From positions 1-5,220 of the forward strand of contig JALSIK010000069.1 in the NCBI GenBank assembly GCA_026990045.1: DNA of 5,220 nucleotides, given 5' to 3'. The notes below the pieces were generated by a model. That model did no database searches, had not been told where the DNA came from, and saw only the letters and a program-made list of their open reading frames with translations. The position numbers and the translations under genes were made by a program. This DNA comes from Chromatiales bacterium. Lineage in GTDB: Bacteria > Pseudomonadota > Gammaproteobacteria > CAMYNG01. Of the stretch, positions 4,707-5,220 are shown one piece after another (within the stretch, counting starts at the first letter, position 1; each line of letters opens with the position of its first letter).

Positions 4707-5220
4707 GCCGCCGGCGGCACCTGCACCATGGCCCGGCCCAGGGCGCGCCGCCCGCGCCGCAGGTCGATGAAATAGGCCGCCCCTGCCCGCGGCACCTGCA
4801 TCACCAGCGAGTACTCCCCTTCCCGCCCGGTGACCGCGAGCCGGGCTTCCTTGATGAGGCGCCGGCTGCCGGCCTCGTGCAGGCGCGCCACCAGGCGCAC
4901 CGCCGGCCCGGGAAAGTTGCGGTAGCGGAACCGCACCCGCACCTCCAGCCCGGTGCCGGGCAGCGCCTCCAGGTCGAAGATCCGCGGCCGGTCGCCCGGC
5001 AGGTTCTGTTCCAGGGTCCGGCGCAGCTCCGCCAGGTGGGGATCGCCGGGGAAGCGGTGCTGGGCCTCGTCCAGCACCCGCTCGGCCCGGGCCCAGCGGC
5101 GGTTGATGATGAGATCCGAGGCCCGCTGGGCCAGGGCGTTGGCGATGCGGCGCAGGCCGCGCTGGGCCAGGACGTTGCCCGGGTCCTCGGCCAGCACCCG
5201 CCTGAGCACGTCGTAGGCGC
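4697..5220 (-). CDS. TPR-containing protein, C-terminal part (runs off window)
   Basis: Only the last ~174 residues are present. The frame stays open to the right edge (codons for A-Y-D precede a GTG that is probably internal), so the true start lies outside. The first part holds tetratricopeptide-like helices: AYDVLRRVLAEDPGN, then ASDLIINRRWARAERVLDEAQ and RFPGDPHLAELRRTLEQNL. These have the usual TPR pattern of small residues and 'P-G-[DN]' turns. The remaining ~100 residues, from PRIFDLEAL onward, are a beta-rich domain (LEVRVRFRYRNF, VRLVARLHEAG, YSLVMQVPRAGAAYFIDL). I cannot name that domain; it could be a ligand-binding or scaffold module. TPR regions followed by such tails occur in protein-kinase and cell-envelope assembly proteins, but neither is shown here. 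It converges on the coiled-coil gene with 6 bases between stops. Confidence 0.7.
   Translation of the reverse strand, partial: AYDVLRRVLAEDPGNVLAQRGLRRIANALAQRASDLIINRRWARAERVLDEAQHRFPGDPHLAELRRTLEQNLPGDRPRIFDLEALPGTGLEVRVRFRYRNFPGPAVRLVARLHEAGSRRLIKEARLAVTGREGEYSLVMQVPRAGAAYFIDLRRGRRALGRAMVQVPPAAGP
4706..4719. repeat. Perfect 14-bp palindrome
   Basis: TGCCGCCGGCGGCA is perfectly self-complementary and lies just inside the 3' end of the minus-strand TPR gene, encoding its PPAAG ending. It may reinforce the adjoining inverted repeat as a bidirectional transcript end, or be a by-product of high GC. Confidence 0.35.

Overview
The window is very GC-rich (about 70% by eye), with strong G/C preference at third codon positions and short gaps between genes. 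It encodes a YcgN-type (UPF0260) cysteine-cluster protein and a small membrane protein that I recognise as DUF6394-like. This suggests a high-GC gammaproteobacterium, possibly from the Chromatiales/Ectothiorhodospiraceae. That placement is inferred from gene content and base composition. No rRNA, tRNA, transposase, phage gene or CRISPR array is visible.

Left part (1-1467): two minus-strand genes encode the DUF6394-like four-helix membrane protein (34-417) and the YcgN protein (493-945). A 63-bp divergent gap separates them from a plus-strand TerB-like all-helical protein (1009-1467).

Middle gap (1468-1894): 427 bases without a credible gene. It holds two inverted copies of a REP-like hairpin element and a possible third degenerate relative. 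These are followed by an abrupt AT-rich stretch just upstream of the next gene, with a 10-bp direct repeat and two overlapping hexapeptide mini-ORFs.

Central pair (1895-3880): a 138-aa protein of unknown function with a Gly-rich tail is followed after 9 bases, in the same frame, by a gamma-glutamyltransferase-family Ntn-hydrolase. The enzyme has no signal peptide and some non-canonical substrate-pocket residues. The two are almost certainly one transcription unit. They are the most unusual pairing here, but they do not by themselves prove a new system.

Right part (3881-5220): a small secreted beta-rich protein on the minus strand (3928-4272) has its stop codon inside a probable terminator hairpin. 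A 115-bp divergent gap precedes a 100-aa coiled-coil protein on the plus strand (4388-4690). This converges, with 6 bases between the stops, on a TPR-containing protein that runs off the right edge (4697-5220, minus).

Most of the region looks like ordinary chromosomal core or conserved-hypothetical DNA. The points most worth a second look are the coupled Gly-tail/GGT-like pair, the divergent GGT pocket, the inverted REP-like pair and the AT-rich leader.
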